Below are positions 5,853-14,342 of a stretch of 64,000 nt of DNA, piece by piece; position 1 is the stretch's first letter, and each line of letters starts with the position of its first letter. The stretch spans positions 2,728,001 through 2,792,000 of the forward strand of contig CP005974.1 in NCBI GenBank assembly GCA_000940995.1. Reading direction: 5' to 3'. The notes beneath the pieces were generated by a model. It searched no databases, was not told where the DNA came from, and saw nothing but the letters and a program-made list of their open reading frames with translations. The position numbers were made by a program, and so were the translations under genes. Source of the stretch: Photobacterium gaetbulicola Gung47 (GTDB taxonomy: Bacteria; Pseudomonadota; Gammaproteobacteria; Enterobacterales; Vibrionaceae).

Positions 5853-7826
5853 CTACTTCCAAATCACTATCGTTTCAGATTTTTTCGGTTGATGACGCTT
5901 ATGCGAAACCCGCTTGCCAGCCAAGCTGCCTACCGCTATGACCCCGCCAACCATCATCAAAATACTCCCAACCCACAACCAACGTACATAAGGCTTGTAT
6001 TGGATCCGCACCGCATAGTCGGTGCGGTTAAGCTTCTCGCCGAGCGTGATATAGATATCACCGTGCCAGAACCATGCAATACCCGGTTCACTCATGTTCA
6101 TGGTGCGTACCGTATAGTGACGGCGCTCGGGGCGAATGGTCGCAATCAATCGATCGTCTTTGCTCACGGTGATTTGCGCCTGTTCGGCGGTGTAGTTCGG
6201 CCCGACCAGCAGGTCGGTTTGCTGGTAGGTAAAGTGATACTCATCCAGCGAAACGGCATCGCCTGGCCCCATCTTGCTGCTAATTTCCTGATCGTAGTGA
6301 CTCACCAGAGTGGCACCGATAATCGTGGCAGAGACACCGATGTGGGCGATTACCATGGCAGCTTGCTTCCAAACCACACCTCGCATGCCCTTTGCCCGAC
6401 GGGCATGGATACGGATGTACATCGCTTGCAGGGCACTGAGCGCGATCCAGATAGCCGTGATGAACGCCAGACAGACGGTAAGGTTGATCCCTCGCTCAAA
6501 CAATACCGACAGCGCGACCCCCATCACGATAGACACCGACATCGGCGCCAAGGCTCGGGTGATCACATCTTCCAACCCTACCTTGTGCCAGCGGATCACT
6601 ACCCCAAGCCCCATAAAGAGGAACAGGATAAAGCTCATCGGCACGAACATCGCGTTGAAATAGGGTGCGCCGACGGAGATATTGCCGAGCCCCAAAGCTT
6701 GGAACACCAATGGATAAAAGGTTCCCAGCAGTACGGTTAGCATCGAGACCACAAACAAGCTGTTTCCCACCATGAACATAGCTTCCTTCGACAAGAAGCC
6801 AAAGTTGGCTGCCACAAAATAGCGGCCAGAGCGGATCGCAAACAGTGACAAGGCAACGATCAGGATCAAGGCCAGCATAGCGAGCAAGGTCACGCCGCGA
6901 GTCGGGTCGACAGCAAATGCATGGACGGATGTCAGTACCCCAGAACGAACAATAAAGGTGCCTAACAAACTGAGCGAAAAGGTAGCAATCGCCAGCAGCA
7001 AGCTCCAGCCTGACAATGCCTTGCGGTATTCGGTGATCATCAGTGAGTGGATCAGTGCGGTTCCCGTCAGCCATGGCATCAACGAGGCGTTTTCAACCGG
7101 ATCCCAGAACCACCAGCCCCCCCAGCCGAGTTCGTAGTATGCCCACCACGAGCCTAGCGCGATGCCACCGGTAAGGAATACCCAGGCCGCCAGCGTCCAT
7201 GGCCGGCTCCATTTCGCCCAGTCACCCTTACCGTGTTCGCCGGTCAAGGCGGCAATGGCAAAGGCAAAACTGACGGCAAAGCCGACATAGCCCAAATACA
7301 GCATAGGTGGATGGAAGATCAGCCCGACATCCTGCAGCATCGGGTTCAAATCGCGCCCTTCCAGCGGTATCGGGAACAAGCGCTCGAATGGGTTTGAAGT
7401 AAGAACCACAAACAAGCTGAATAAGAAAACCAGCCCGGATAAGGTCACCAGCACCCTGGCAATAAAGGCCTCATCCAACCTGCGGCACGACCGCGCGACC
7501 AGGGCACTCCAGAGCGTCAGGGAAAATAACCAGAACAGGAACGAGCCTTCGTGACCGCCCCATACGGCAGCGAGCTTGAAGAAAATGGGTAATTGGGTAT
7601 TGGAGTGATGGGCAACGTAGGCGACCGAAAAGTCATCCAGGGCGAAACTCATGCCCAACAGGACAATCGATATACCGACAAAAGCAAAGGCGCCATAACT
7701 TAATGGCCATGCATAGCGAGTAAGGTATGAATCCTTTCTGACTAATCCGATAGCCGGCACAGTGGCTCCGAGCAAGGCAAACACCATACCGAGGATTAAC
7801 GAAAAATGTCCAACTTCAGGGAGCAT
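5853..7826 (-). CDS. nrfE: Haem lyase NrfE (CcmF family)
   Basis: 657 residues, the usual size for CcmF/NrfE, with roughly 14-15 hydrophobic segments. The tryptophan-rich WWD signature WGGWWFWDPVENASLMPW (haem handling at the periplasmic face) is intact, and GGHEGSFLFW and IFHPPMLYLGY carry conserved His residues. It attaches haem to c-type cytochromes; in E. coli NrfE with NrfF and NrfG serves the lysine-ligated haem of NrfA. AAGGA precedes the ATG. A strong hairpin separates it from nrfD, so its expression may be lower than nrfBCD. It could be the general CcmF, but gene order nrfBCD-E-dsbE-F supports NrfE. Confidence 0.88.
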   Translation of the reverse strand: MLPEVGHFSLILGMVFALLGATVPAIGLVRKDSYLTRYAWPLSYGAFAFVGISIVLLGMSFALDDFSVAYVAHHSNTQLPIFFKLAAVWGGHEGSFLFWLFSLTLWSALVARSCRRLDEAFIARVLVTLSGLVFLFSLFVVLTSNPFERLFPIPLEGRDLNPMLQDVGLIFHPPMLYLGYVGFAVSFAFAIAALTGEHGKGDWAKWSRPWTLAAWVFLTGGIALGSWWAYYELGWGGWWFWDPVENASLMPWLTGTALIHSLMITEYRKALSGWSLLLAIATFSLSLLGTFIVRSGVLTSVHAFAVDPTRGVTLLAMLALILIVALSLFAIRSGRYFVAANFGFLSKEAMFMVGNSLFVVSMLTVLLGTFYPLVFQALGLGNISVGAPYFNAMFVPMSFILFLFMGLGVVIRWHKVGLEDVITRALAPMSVSIVMGVALSVLFERGINLTVCLAFITAIWIALSALQAMYIRIHARRAKGMRGVVWKQAAMVIAHIGVSATIIGATLVSHYDQEISSKMGPGDAVSLDEYHFTYQQTDLLVGPNYTAEQAQITVSKDDRLIATIRPERRHYTVRTMNMSEPGIAWFWHGDIYITLGEKLNRTDYAVRIQYKPYVRWLWVGSILMMVGGVIAVGSLAGKRVSHKRHQPKKSETIVIWK

Positions 7827-7843
7827 CTATATTCCTTGTTACT

Positions 7844-7873
7844 AAATCGCCACAGCACGGGCTGTGGCGATTT
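7844..7873 (-). other. Strong intercistronic hairpin between nrfD and nrfE
   Basis: A perfect 13-bp stem (AAATCGCCACAGC / GCTGTGGCGATTT) with a 4-nt loop sits in the 66-base nrfD-nrfE gap. Only two or three U residues follow on the nrf strand, so it is probably a partial terminator or an mRNA-stability/processing element that sets different levels of structural (BCD) and maturation (E-F) genes. Confidence 0.6.
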
Positions 7874-7892
7874 TATTCATTTCTTCCGCAAC

Positions 7893-8852
7893 CTATAAGG
7901 TTGTCATTTGTCCAGCATACAGCACAAACGTACGTAGCATCAGTACACCGATCAAACTTAGGGTCGTCACCAGCATAATAAAGGCTTTGTTGTGTTTGAC
8001 ACCGGCAGGGCTAACCGCATTCAAGCCAAGCGGCACCAACATCCCCATGCCAATCACGCCGTACCAGAACCAACTGGCCCAGAAACCGCCGCCAATAGCA
8101 GCCATGGCTGCAGCTTGGCTTTGGCCACCACCGAAATACAAGCCGGTAAACAGTGCAAAAATCACAAACAGCTCGAACATCACCACCGGGCGCTCAAACT
8201 TGTGCACCCAGCCTACACTGGCACTTGTCGCTGACTCTTTGAATACCACCACACCAAACAGCAAGCAGGCCGCGGCACCGGAGGACAGGCTCGAGAACAG
8301 GAACAAGATCGGCAACACGGGGTTGTTCAGCATCGGGTAGGTCTGTAGCGCCGACAGCAGGAAGCCGGTGTAGGCCGCCAGAACCAAGGCCAGGAAGCCA
8401 AGGAACAGCTCAATGCTGTTTTCGAAACGATCAAGTACTTTCAAGACCTTGCCAACAATTGGCAATTTTTCACCCAGCAAGTCCAGCAGCTCGTTCTTGT
8501 AGATAATGGCAAGCCACGCGAACAGGACAACCAGGTAAACCTGGAACAGTACTACACCCATCGACATCACTGAGGTCGGGTTGTAGAAAATCATGATTTT
8601 CCAGAACGACCACGGCTTGGTCAGGTGGAAGATCAGGATCAACAACCCCACGATGATCCCGAATGGCGCCAGGATCGCCGTCGCTTTGATAATACCGTTG
8701 CTGGCCGGATAACCTTCGATCACCTTACGCTTGAGGTAAATTGCAATCATCACCGCACCAGCTGACATCCCCGCCAGGAACAGGTAGACCGCAATGATCC
8801 AGTCCCAGACCAGCGAGTCAAAATAAAAGGCATCTGCAAATGTCGTACTCAT
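7893..8852 (-). CDS. nrfD: Nitrite reductase quinol dehydrogenase membrane subunit NrfD
   Basis: 319 residues (E. coli NrfD is 318), a polytopic protein of the NrfD/PsrC family with eight or more hydrophobic helices; it begins MSTTFADAFYFDSLVWDW and contains YLFLAGMSAGAVMIAIYL. It takes electrons from menaquinol in the inner membrane and hands them to NrfC. Its start overlaps the nrfC stop by 4 bases, typical translational coupling. Confidence 0.93.
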   Translation of the reverse strand: MSTTFADAFYFDSLVWDWIIAVYLFLAGMSAGAVMIAIYLKRKVIEGYPASNGIIKATAILAPFGIIVGLLILIFHLTKPWSFWKIMIFYNPTSVMSMGVVLFQVYLVVLFAWLAIIYKNELLDLLGEKLPIVGKVLKVLDRFENSIELFLGFLALVLAAYTGFLLSALQTYPMLNNPVLPILFLFSSLSSGAAACLLFGVVVFKESATSASVGWVHKFERPVVMFELFVIFALFTGLYFGGGQSQAAAMAAIGGGFWASWFWYGVIGMGMLVPLGLNAVSPAGVKHNKAFIMLVTTLSLIGVLMLRTFVLYAGQMTTL

Positions 8853-9541
8853 CCTTTTATCTCCCCTTTTCCATGTGGCACCTTATACATCTTAGGCGCG
8901 GTGCCGAGCTCGACTTTTTGTCGGTAGACCGGCTTCTGCGTGATGAGCTGGCTGATTTCACTGTTAGGATCATTCAAATCGCCGAAGGTCAGTGCCTTGG
9001 TTGGGCATGACTCAACACATGCCGGTTGTTTGCCTTCCTTGAGGTTGGTTTCACGGCAGAAGTCGCACTTATCCGCTGATTTAGTTTCAGGGTGGAAGAA
9101 GCGCACCTGATAAGGGCATGCTGCCAAACAATAGCCACAGCCGACACATTTGAAGTTATTAACGGCAACAATACCAGTTTCTTCATCTTTGAACGCGGCT
9201 CCCGTCGGGCATACATGAACACACGGTGCGTTATCACAATGCTGACAAGAGATACGGGTAAATTGATAGTCAACATTCGGGTATTCGCCCTGTGGCTCAC
9301 TGCGAACGATCTCCAGTCGCGAAACCCCTTCAGGCACATTATTGACTTCACGGCAGGCATCGGTACAGGCGGTACAACCGATACACAATGTTTCGTCGTG
9401 AACCATACCGTAGCGCTTCACCCCATCTTCCATGGTCGCCGCCAGTGTCTTGCGACCGCCAACGAGGTTAGAGGCTGCCACCCCGGTAGTGAAGATAACT
9501 GCCCCGGCACCGGCCAGGAAGTTACGTCTTGAACACGTCAT
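8849..9541 (-). CDS. nrfC: Periplasmic ferredoxin-type 4x[4Fe-4S] subunit NrfC
   Basis: 230 residues from the preferred ATG, which has GGGGAG a few bases upstream; longer starts would overlap nrfB. The N-terminus MTCSRRNFLAGAGAV is a twin-arginine signal. Four cysteine clusters follow: CIGCTACTDAC, CQHCDNAPCVHVCP, CVGCGYCLAACP and CDFC with the later CVESCP. It passes electrons from NrfD to the pentahaem NrfB in the periplasm. Sequence closely matches E. coli NrfC, including YGMVHDE and GVSRL blocks. Confidence 0.94.
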   Translation of the reverse strand: MTCSRRNFLAGAGAVIFTTGVAASNLVGGRKTLAATMEDGVKRYGMVHDETLCIGCTACTDACREVNNVPEGVSRLEIVRSEPQGEYPNVDYQFTRISCQHCDNAPCVHVCPTGAAFKDEETGIVAVNNFKCVGCGYCLAACPYQVRFFHPETKSADKCDFCRETNLKEGKQPACVESCPTKALTFGDLNDPNSEISQLITQKPVYRQKVELGTAPKMYKVPHGKGEIKG

Positions 9542-9551
9542 ACACTCTCCC

Positions 9552-10157
9552 CTACTTTTTTGCTTTTGTCTGATCAGAATGGCAATCGACACAAAGCTTG
9601 ATTCTTGGCTTTCTCTCGATACCTTTCATCGGATCAGATGTTGGGTGGATGTTGTGGCAAGAAGCACATGAGAGATCCAACGCGTGGACATCGTGGGTCC
9701 AGTTTGCTTCACGCAGGTTCTCAGCCTCATGACAGTTCACACAGGTTTCGTTTTGCTGCGTGATCCAGGCGACATCGGCGGCAGGTTTTTCAGTACCGGC
9801 AACAGACTGCGCAGGAGCAAACTTGGTTACCTCTTTTGCGCCATTGCGGTGATCCTTGCCTACATTGCTGTGGCAATCCACGCAGGTCACATCACGGTTT
9901 GTGTGCGGATTGATGGCGTCGCTGTGTGCGCCGCTGAGAACGTCTTGTTCATCTTTATGACACTGGGTACAGGCGTAATCCCGGTCACGGATGAATTCAA
10001 CGACATGTCTGCCGGACTCCGAAGTGGTTACAGAAGGATTGGCTGCTGTGGCTTCTGTGCTTTGGGAGTCTGCGGCAACATTGATTGAGAAACCCCAAAT
10101 ACACATAGCGACAAACAATGTCAGCATGCTATTCAGGGCTACTTTATGATTGCCCAT
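9552..10157 (-). CDS. nrfB: Pentahaem cytochrome c NrfB
   Basis: 201 residues with an N-terminal signal peptide (hydrophobic stretch to about residue 29) and five CxxCH haem sites: CTQCH, CVDCH, CVNCH, CASCH, CVDCH. E. coli NrfB (188 aa) has the same number. It ferries electrons from NrfCD to the NrfA dimer in the periplasm. It is the first gene of the minus-strand nrfBCDE-dsbE-nrfF operon and diverges from nrfA, unlike E. coli where nrfA leads the same operon. Confidence 0.92.
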   Translation of the reverse strand: MGNHKVALNSMLTLFVAMCIWGFSINVAADSQSTEATAANPSVTTSESGRHVVEFIRDRDYACTQCHKDEQDVLSGAHSDAINPHTNRDVTCVDCHSNVGKDHRNGAKEVTKFAPAQSVAGTEKPAADVAWITQQNETCVNCHEAENLREANWTHDVHALDLSCASCHNIHPTSDPMKGIERKPRIKLCVDCHSDQTKAKK

Positions 10158-10408
10158 TTTTCACCTTTTCATCTTCCACAATTACTTTTTTATTAAAATC
10201 AAAAAGTAACCGGTGCTGATAATACAAATCAGGCACATACGTGCCCCTTGATTTTTGCAATTAATAATCCATTGCACTTGAAATCAATTCTTATTTGCAT
10301 CATTCTTAAGCCACAACGCTCAACAAACGTATTAAACTATATTTCAGGATGTGAAAATATGCGACAAATAACAAATACACCAAAAGCAGTATTGAATATG
10401 AACTTTTA

Positions 10409-10422
10409 CTGATTTAGATCAA
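10409..10422. promoter_or_regulatory. FNR-type binding site in the nrfA/nrfB intergenic region
   Basis: CTGAT-TTAG-ATCAA matches the FNR consensus TTGAT-N4-ATCAA at 9 of 10 defined positions. It lies in the ~550-base divergent control region of two anaerobic operons, where FNR activation is expected. CRP binding to the same dyad is a lesser alternative. Confidence 0.7.
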
Positions 10423-10501
10423 CAGCAAAACCCTCCCTAACATGTTGTTTTAAAATAAATTTAAACCAGAACACCCACACCATCCCAAAGGGTTATGTAA
10501 A

Positions 10502-10525
10502 TACCCCCTTAGGGGTATATGGGTA
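10502..10525. promoter_or_regulatory. NarP/NarL heptamer sites (7-2-7 palindrome plus one extra heptamer)
   Basis: TACCCCC-TT-AGGGGTA is an inverted heptamer pair with the 2-bp spacing that NarP requires (consensus TACYYMT). A third heptamer, ATGGGTA (reverse TACCCAT), follows after one base. Located ~90 bp downstream of the FNR-like site, on the nrfA-proximal side, so nitrate/nitrite control of nrfA is predicted. The remainder of the region between nrfB and nrfA is AT-rich without further genes. Confidence 0.65.
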
Positions 10526-10709
10526 AATTATTAATCTAGCTCGCGTTATTCACTTTTCCCTTTTGATCCACAACAAAAAAAGAAATCGCTTTTATCTCAG
10601 TTTTTAACCTTTCTGATATTCTTATTTAGAACTCTGATTCTGTTTGCATCGAAAAGCCGCATTCACAACGCTTGGCTCTATTTACAACAAGAATTATGGA
10701 GTGCACATC

Positions 10710-12149
10710 GTGAGTAATAAATGGACGAGAAATACTGCCGCTGTTGCAGCATTACTGTCTGCAATATTTCTTTCTGGCAATGCATTAGCTAGCGAGCAAC
10801 CTGCAGAAAAAGAAAGAATTGAAGCACGCAACGAAACCTTTGCCGCTGACCATGTCGATCAGTTCAAAACATGGGAAGCTACCAAGGAAAGTAAAGACAT
10901 CGAAGATGCCCTGGAAGGTGATCCGAACATGGTCATCCTATGGGCTGGCTATGGCTTTGCTAAAGACTACAACAAAGCCCGAGGCCACTACTATGCGTTG
11001 ACAGATGTTCGTGAAACGCTTCGTACTGGCGGCCCTCAGGATGAAAAATCGGGCCCGATGCCGATGGCTTGTTGGAGCTGTAAGAGCCCCGACGTTGCCC
11101 GGGTGATTGACGAGCGCGGTGAAGATGGCTATTTCGAAGGCAAGTGGGCACGCTTGGGCTCGGAGATCAGCAACACTATCGGCTGTGCTGACTGCCACAA
11201 TACCAACAGCGAAGATTTCAAACAGGGCAAACCGGCCCTAGCCTTGTCACGCCCATACGCGGCCCGCGCGATGGAAGCGATCGGCAAGAAGTTTGAAGAC
11301 GGTTCGCGCCTTGACCAGCAGGCCCAGGTCTGCGGCCAGTGCCACGTGGAATACTATTTCCAGAAACAAAGCCACAACTCAGTGAAATTCCCATGGGATA
11401 TGGGCACCGGTGTTGACGAGATGGAAGTGTATTTCGATAACCTCGGCTTCAGTGATTGGACCCACGGCCTATCGAAAGCCCCAATGATCAAAGCCCAGCA
11501 CCCAGAGTACGAAACGTGGCGCGACGGTATCCACGGCAAGAACAACGTAACCTGTATCGACTGTCATATGCCGAAAGTACAGAATGAAGACGGCGTCGTA
11601 TTTACCGACCACAAAGTGGGTAACCCATTCGACCGCTTCGAAGATACTTGTGCCAACTGCCATACCCAGGATAAAGAAACCCTGCAGGGCATTGTCTCAA
11701 CTCGTAAGGCGCAAGTACTGGAAATGAAGCTGCGCACCGAGAAGCAAATTGTTGCCGCCCACTTCGAAGCCAAAGCCGCTTGGGATGCCGGCGCGACCGA
11801 GGAAGAGATGAAGCCAATCCTGACAGATATACGCCACGCACAATGGCGCTGGGATTACGCGATTGCCTCACACGGTGTTCACATGCACGCTCCAGAGGTC
11901 GCGCTTCGCGTTCTGGGCACTGCGTTGGATAAAGCGGCCGATGCCCGCGCCAAAGTGGTTCGCCTGCTGGCAACCAAGGGCATTACGGAGCCTGTGGAAA
12001 TTCCTGATATTTCCACCAAGCTCAAAGCCCAACAAGCACTTGGCATGGATATGGACGCAATGAACCAGGAGAAAGAAGACTTCCTGAACACTGTCGTGCC
12101 TAAATGGGAACAAGAAGCCAAAGTTCGCGAAGCGAGCTACGACCAATAA
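10710..12149 (+). CDS. nrfA: Ammonia-forming cytochrome c nitrite reductase NrfA
   Basis: 479 residues from a GTG with TGGAG eight bases upstream (E. coli NrfA is 478 aa); an in-frame start 66 bases earlier would add a leader unlike family members. An N-terminal signal peptide ends near ALA-SE (residue ~28). The active-site haem motif is CWSCK (Cys121, Cys124, Lys125 as proximal ligand), followed by CADCH, CGQCH, CIDCH and CANCH. The catalytic/Ca region CGQCHVEYYF and the C-terminal SHGVHMHAPE distal His are intact. It reduces nitrite to ammonium by six electrons in the periplasm. It is monocistronic here and diverges from nrfB. Confidence 0.96.
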   Translation: MSNKWTRNTAAVAALLSAIFLSGNALASEQPAEKERIEARNETFAADHVDQFKTWEATKESKDIEDALEGDPNMVILWAGYGFAKDYNKARGHYYALTDVRETLRTGGPQDEKSGPMPMACWSCKSPDVARVIDERGEDGYFEGKWARLGSEISNTIGCADCHNTNSEDFKQGKPALALSRPYAARAMEAIGKKFEDGSRLDQQAQVCGQCHVEYYFQKQSHNSVKFPWDMGTGVDEMEVYFDNLGFSDWTHGLSKAPMIKAQHPEYETWRDGIHGKNNVTCIDCHMPKVQNEDGVVFTDHKVGNPFDRFEDTCANCHTQDKETLQGIVSTRKAQVLEMKLRTEKQIVAAHFEAKAAWDAGATEEEMKPILTDIRHAQWRWDYAIASHGVHMHAPEVALRVLGTALDKAADARAKVVRLLATKGITEPVEIPDISTKLKAQQALGMDMDAMNQEKEDFLNTVVPKWEQEAKVREASYDQ

Positions 12150-12172
12150 GGTTTCTCCTACACAAACCGATA

Positions 12173-12208
12173 AACAACGCCCCGATTTGCCGGGGCGTTG
12201 TTATTTTA
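12173..12208 (+). terminator. Rho-independent terminator after nrfA
   Basis: Perfect 12-bp stem AACAACGCCCCG / CGGGGCGTTGTT, 6-nt loop, followed by ATTTTATT. The same stem type recurs at several other gene ends in this window. Between here and the copper operon (to 12481) no gene is seen. Confidence 0.88.
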
Positions 12209-12481
12209 TTGCTGCGAGGCTGAAGATAACCAACTATCTGAAAGCCATCATGAACTTTATCATTGCCACGCAAGCGCAACAAAACTCAACAAAGTGTTAG
12301 AAAGTATTACCCAGCAACATCAATTCAGTAATTCCCGATGAGTGCTTAAGACATAAAAGTGTATTGCGCCTTTCAGGAAATCAAATAAAACCATTAAAAT
12401 TCATAACCTTAAAAACATCTATTTCTTTCACGCTAAAATAAAAGGCCGTCATAAAGTCAGATTTTAACCTGGCAGGGCGAT

Positions 12482-12512
12482 TTGACTCACACCCAGCAGT
12501 AAGGTTTATAAT
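12482..12512 (+). promoter_or_regulatory. MerR/CueR-type promoter of the copper operon
   Basis: TTGACT and TATAAT are separated by 19 bp, longer than normal sigma-70 spacing and characteristic of promoters activated by MerR-family regulators such as CueR. The spacer holds an imperfect dyad: ACTCAC on the left, GTAAGGT on the right (CueR boxes read ACCTTCC/GGAAGGT). It lies 30 bases before the first gene of the Cus/CueP operon. The regulator gene is not in the window. Confidence 0.6.
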
Positions 12513-12542
12513 TTCCAGCGAATTTGGCACAGGCTTTATTTA

Positions 12543-12965
12543 ATGCGTTTTCCTCGTTTCATCACACTGTTGTTGCTGCTGACAATCTCCCTTTCGGGGG
12601 GAGTCGCTGCTACACCTGTCAGTTATGAAACCAGCGATTTAGCGCCACACATTACAGCCATTAATCCAAGCGATTGCCATGGGGCTGACACTCATTGTGA
12701 CCACCATGACGCCTCCTTGCACCATAACGCTTCACATCAAAGTTCTTCAAGCAACAGCCATGCAGAGCCGATGACAAACAGCTGCCCTCACGATGGATTG
12801 CAAGAATGTTGCCTGATCACGCCTTGTAACTTTTCATCTGCGGCATTTACCCACACCATCGTCAAAATGCCGAATTTCAATTTCAGTGGCCAACGCCCGT
12901 CCTCTGCCGTTTCTTTCTATCTGTCGGCCTCGCCTAATAACCTGTATCGGCCTCCAATAGCCTAA
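12543..12965 (+). CDS. Secreted His/Cys-rich protein, first gene of the copper operon
   Basis: 140 residues: a clear signal peptide (MRFPRFITLLLLLTISLSGG, cleavage after about residue 24), then a His/Cys-rich stretch (residues ~43-95) with DCHGADTHCDHHDAS and later CPHDGLQECCLITPC, and a Ser/Pro-rich tail. The density of His and Cys suggests binding of copper or another soft metal in the periplasm. It resembles in style, but is not confidently homologous to, small CopL-like or DUF2946-type proteins at the head of copper operons. Promoter position and the following cusCBA genes support a copper role; the biochemical function is inferred. Confidence 0.6.
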   Translation: MRFPRFITLLLLLTISLSGGVAATPVSYETSDLAPHITAINPSDCHGADTHCDHHDASLHHNASHQSSSSNSHAEPMTNSCPHDGLQECCLITPCNFSSAAFTHTIVKMPNFNFSGQRPSSAVSFYLSASPNNLYRPPIA

Positions 12966-13044
12966 CTGTTCACTTATTTATCAATGGCGTATTGAATGCC
13001 ACGGCATCAGTTCGTCTGTTATTCACTAAATAAAATGAATAGTC

Positions 13045-14316
13045 ATGAAAATCCGATACCTAAATTTAGCCGCAGCGCTTTGCGGTACGCTGCTGAGTGT
13101 GCCAGCTGCATTGGCCTCGCTGACTCTCTATGAGGCAGTTGATATTGCCATCGAGCAAGATACCACCCGGCTACAGCTGGATTACCAATCTCAAGCGCTA
13201 CGCGAGAGTGCGGTTGCCGCCGGTCAATGGATGGATCCCAAGCTGAAAGTCGGCGTGGGCGGTCTGCCGGTGGACAGTTTCTCCCTGAATGACGACATGA
13301 TGACAAGTGTCTCCGTCGGCTTGATGCAGACCTTCTCGCGGGGAAATACCCTCGCCTTGCAGGAATCACGTGGCGGCATCGAAGCTGACAGCATGGAGCT
13401 CGCCATGGAGCTTCGGGCCCTCGAACTATCACGAACAATTACGGAACTGTGGATTGAGCTATATTATCTGCGGCAATCCCATGAGTTGCTGCTGTCCCGC
13501 CAAAACCTCTTGGAACGCCAGCATAGCGAGGTAACCGAGTCTTATGCCCTGGGGAATAAGGCCGAAGCTGAAGCGGTATTAGCCGTTGAAATTAGCCAAG
13601 GACGTATCGAGCAACAGTTACTGGCAAACAAGCAACTTCAGCAGGTCCAACTGGCACGCCTGACCGAATGGCTAGGTAGCGATCTTGCTTCTGTTGATGC
13701 CAGCCGCTTGCCACAATGGCCTATGCTCCAGCAAATGCTGCAAACCCCTGACCGCTGGCCCGAACAGTTGTTGTCTCACCCGAGTGTTCGCCAACTCGAC
13801 AAGTTAATCGAGCTTCGCGCAACCGATGTGGACATTGCCAACGAGGCTTATAAGCCAGAGTTTGGTGTCGAAATGATGTATGGCTATCGCCAGGCAGAAG
13901 ATATGGGTGGCCGTCAGGCCTCTGATCTCGTCAGTGTGTCTCTGACGATGGATCTGCCGCTGTTTACCAACAAGCGCCAAGACAAACGCCTCAATGCCGC
14001 CCAGCTCAATATGGTTGCAGGCAAAGCACAGCGCGATACATGGCTGCGCCAACTGCATGCAGAAATCACTCGACTAGAACAGGAAACTACCCTCACCCAG
14101 CAGCGAATTGATACCTATCAAAATCAAATTATTGAACGCAGCAAAGCACGTCTCGCCACGGTGGAAAGCAGCTATGAAAGTGGCTTTGCCACTTTCGCCG
14201 ATGTGATTCAAGCCTCAGATGAGCTGCTGACCGTGGAAATGGAGCTTGCACGGGTGAAAGCCGATCATCACCAACGCCTCAACCAGCAGGCTTTCTATCT
14301 GAACCGCTACTTCTAA
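13045..14316 (+). CDS. cusC: Outer-membrane efflux protein, CusC/TolC family
   Basis: 423 residues with a signal peptide (LAAALCGTLLSVPAALAS, to about residue 24) and two long helical, coiled-coil-rich halves typical of outer membrane factors (OEP family). GQWMDPKLKVGVGGLP and SYESGFATFADVIQASDEL are typical conserved stretches. It is the outer-membrane channel of a tripartite RND pump with the adaptor and transporter encoded directly downstream. Copper specificity is inferred from its partners; it lacks an obvious lipobox, unlike E. coli CusC. Confidence 0.85.
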   Translation: MKIRYLNLAAALCGTLLSVPAALASLTLYEAVDIAIEQDTTRLQLDYQSQALRESAVAAGQWMDPKLKVGVGGLPVDSFSLNDDMMTSVSVGLMQTFSRGNTLALQESRGGIEADSMELAMELRALELSRTITELWIELYYLRQSHELLLSRQNLLERQHSEVTESYALGNKAEAEAVLAVEISQGRIEQQLLANKQLQQVQLARLTEWLGSDLASVDASRLPQWPMLQQMLQTPDRWPEQLLSHPSVRQLDKLIELRATDVDIANEAYKPEFGVEMMYGYRQAEDMGGRQASDLVSVSLTMDLPLFTNKRQDKRLNAAQLNMVAGKAQRDTWLRQLHAEITRLEQETTLTQQRIDTYQNQIIERSKARLATVESSYESGFATFADVIQASDELLTVEMELARVKADHHQRLNQQAFYLNRYF

Positions 14317-14342
14317 AGCCAATACCAACAGGAACATGAATA

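Noticed and set aside
5610..6740. 376-codon plus-strand frame across dsbE/nrfE
   Set aside because: Complementary to well-supported nrf genes; composition (His/Arg-rich) is typical of an antisense shadow.
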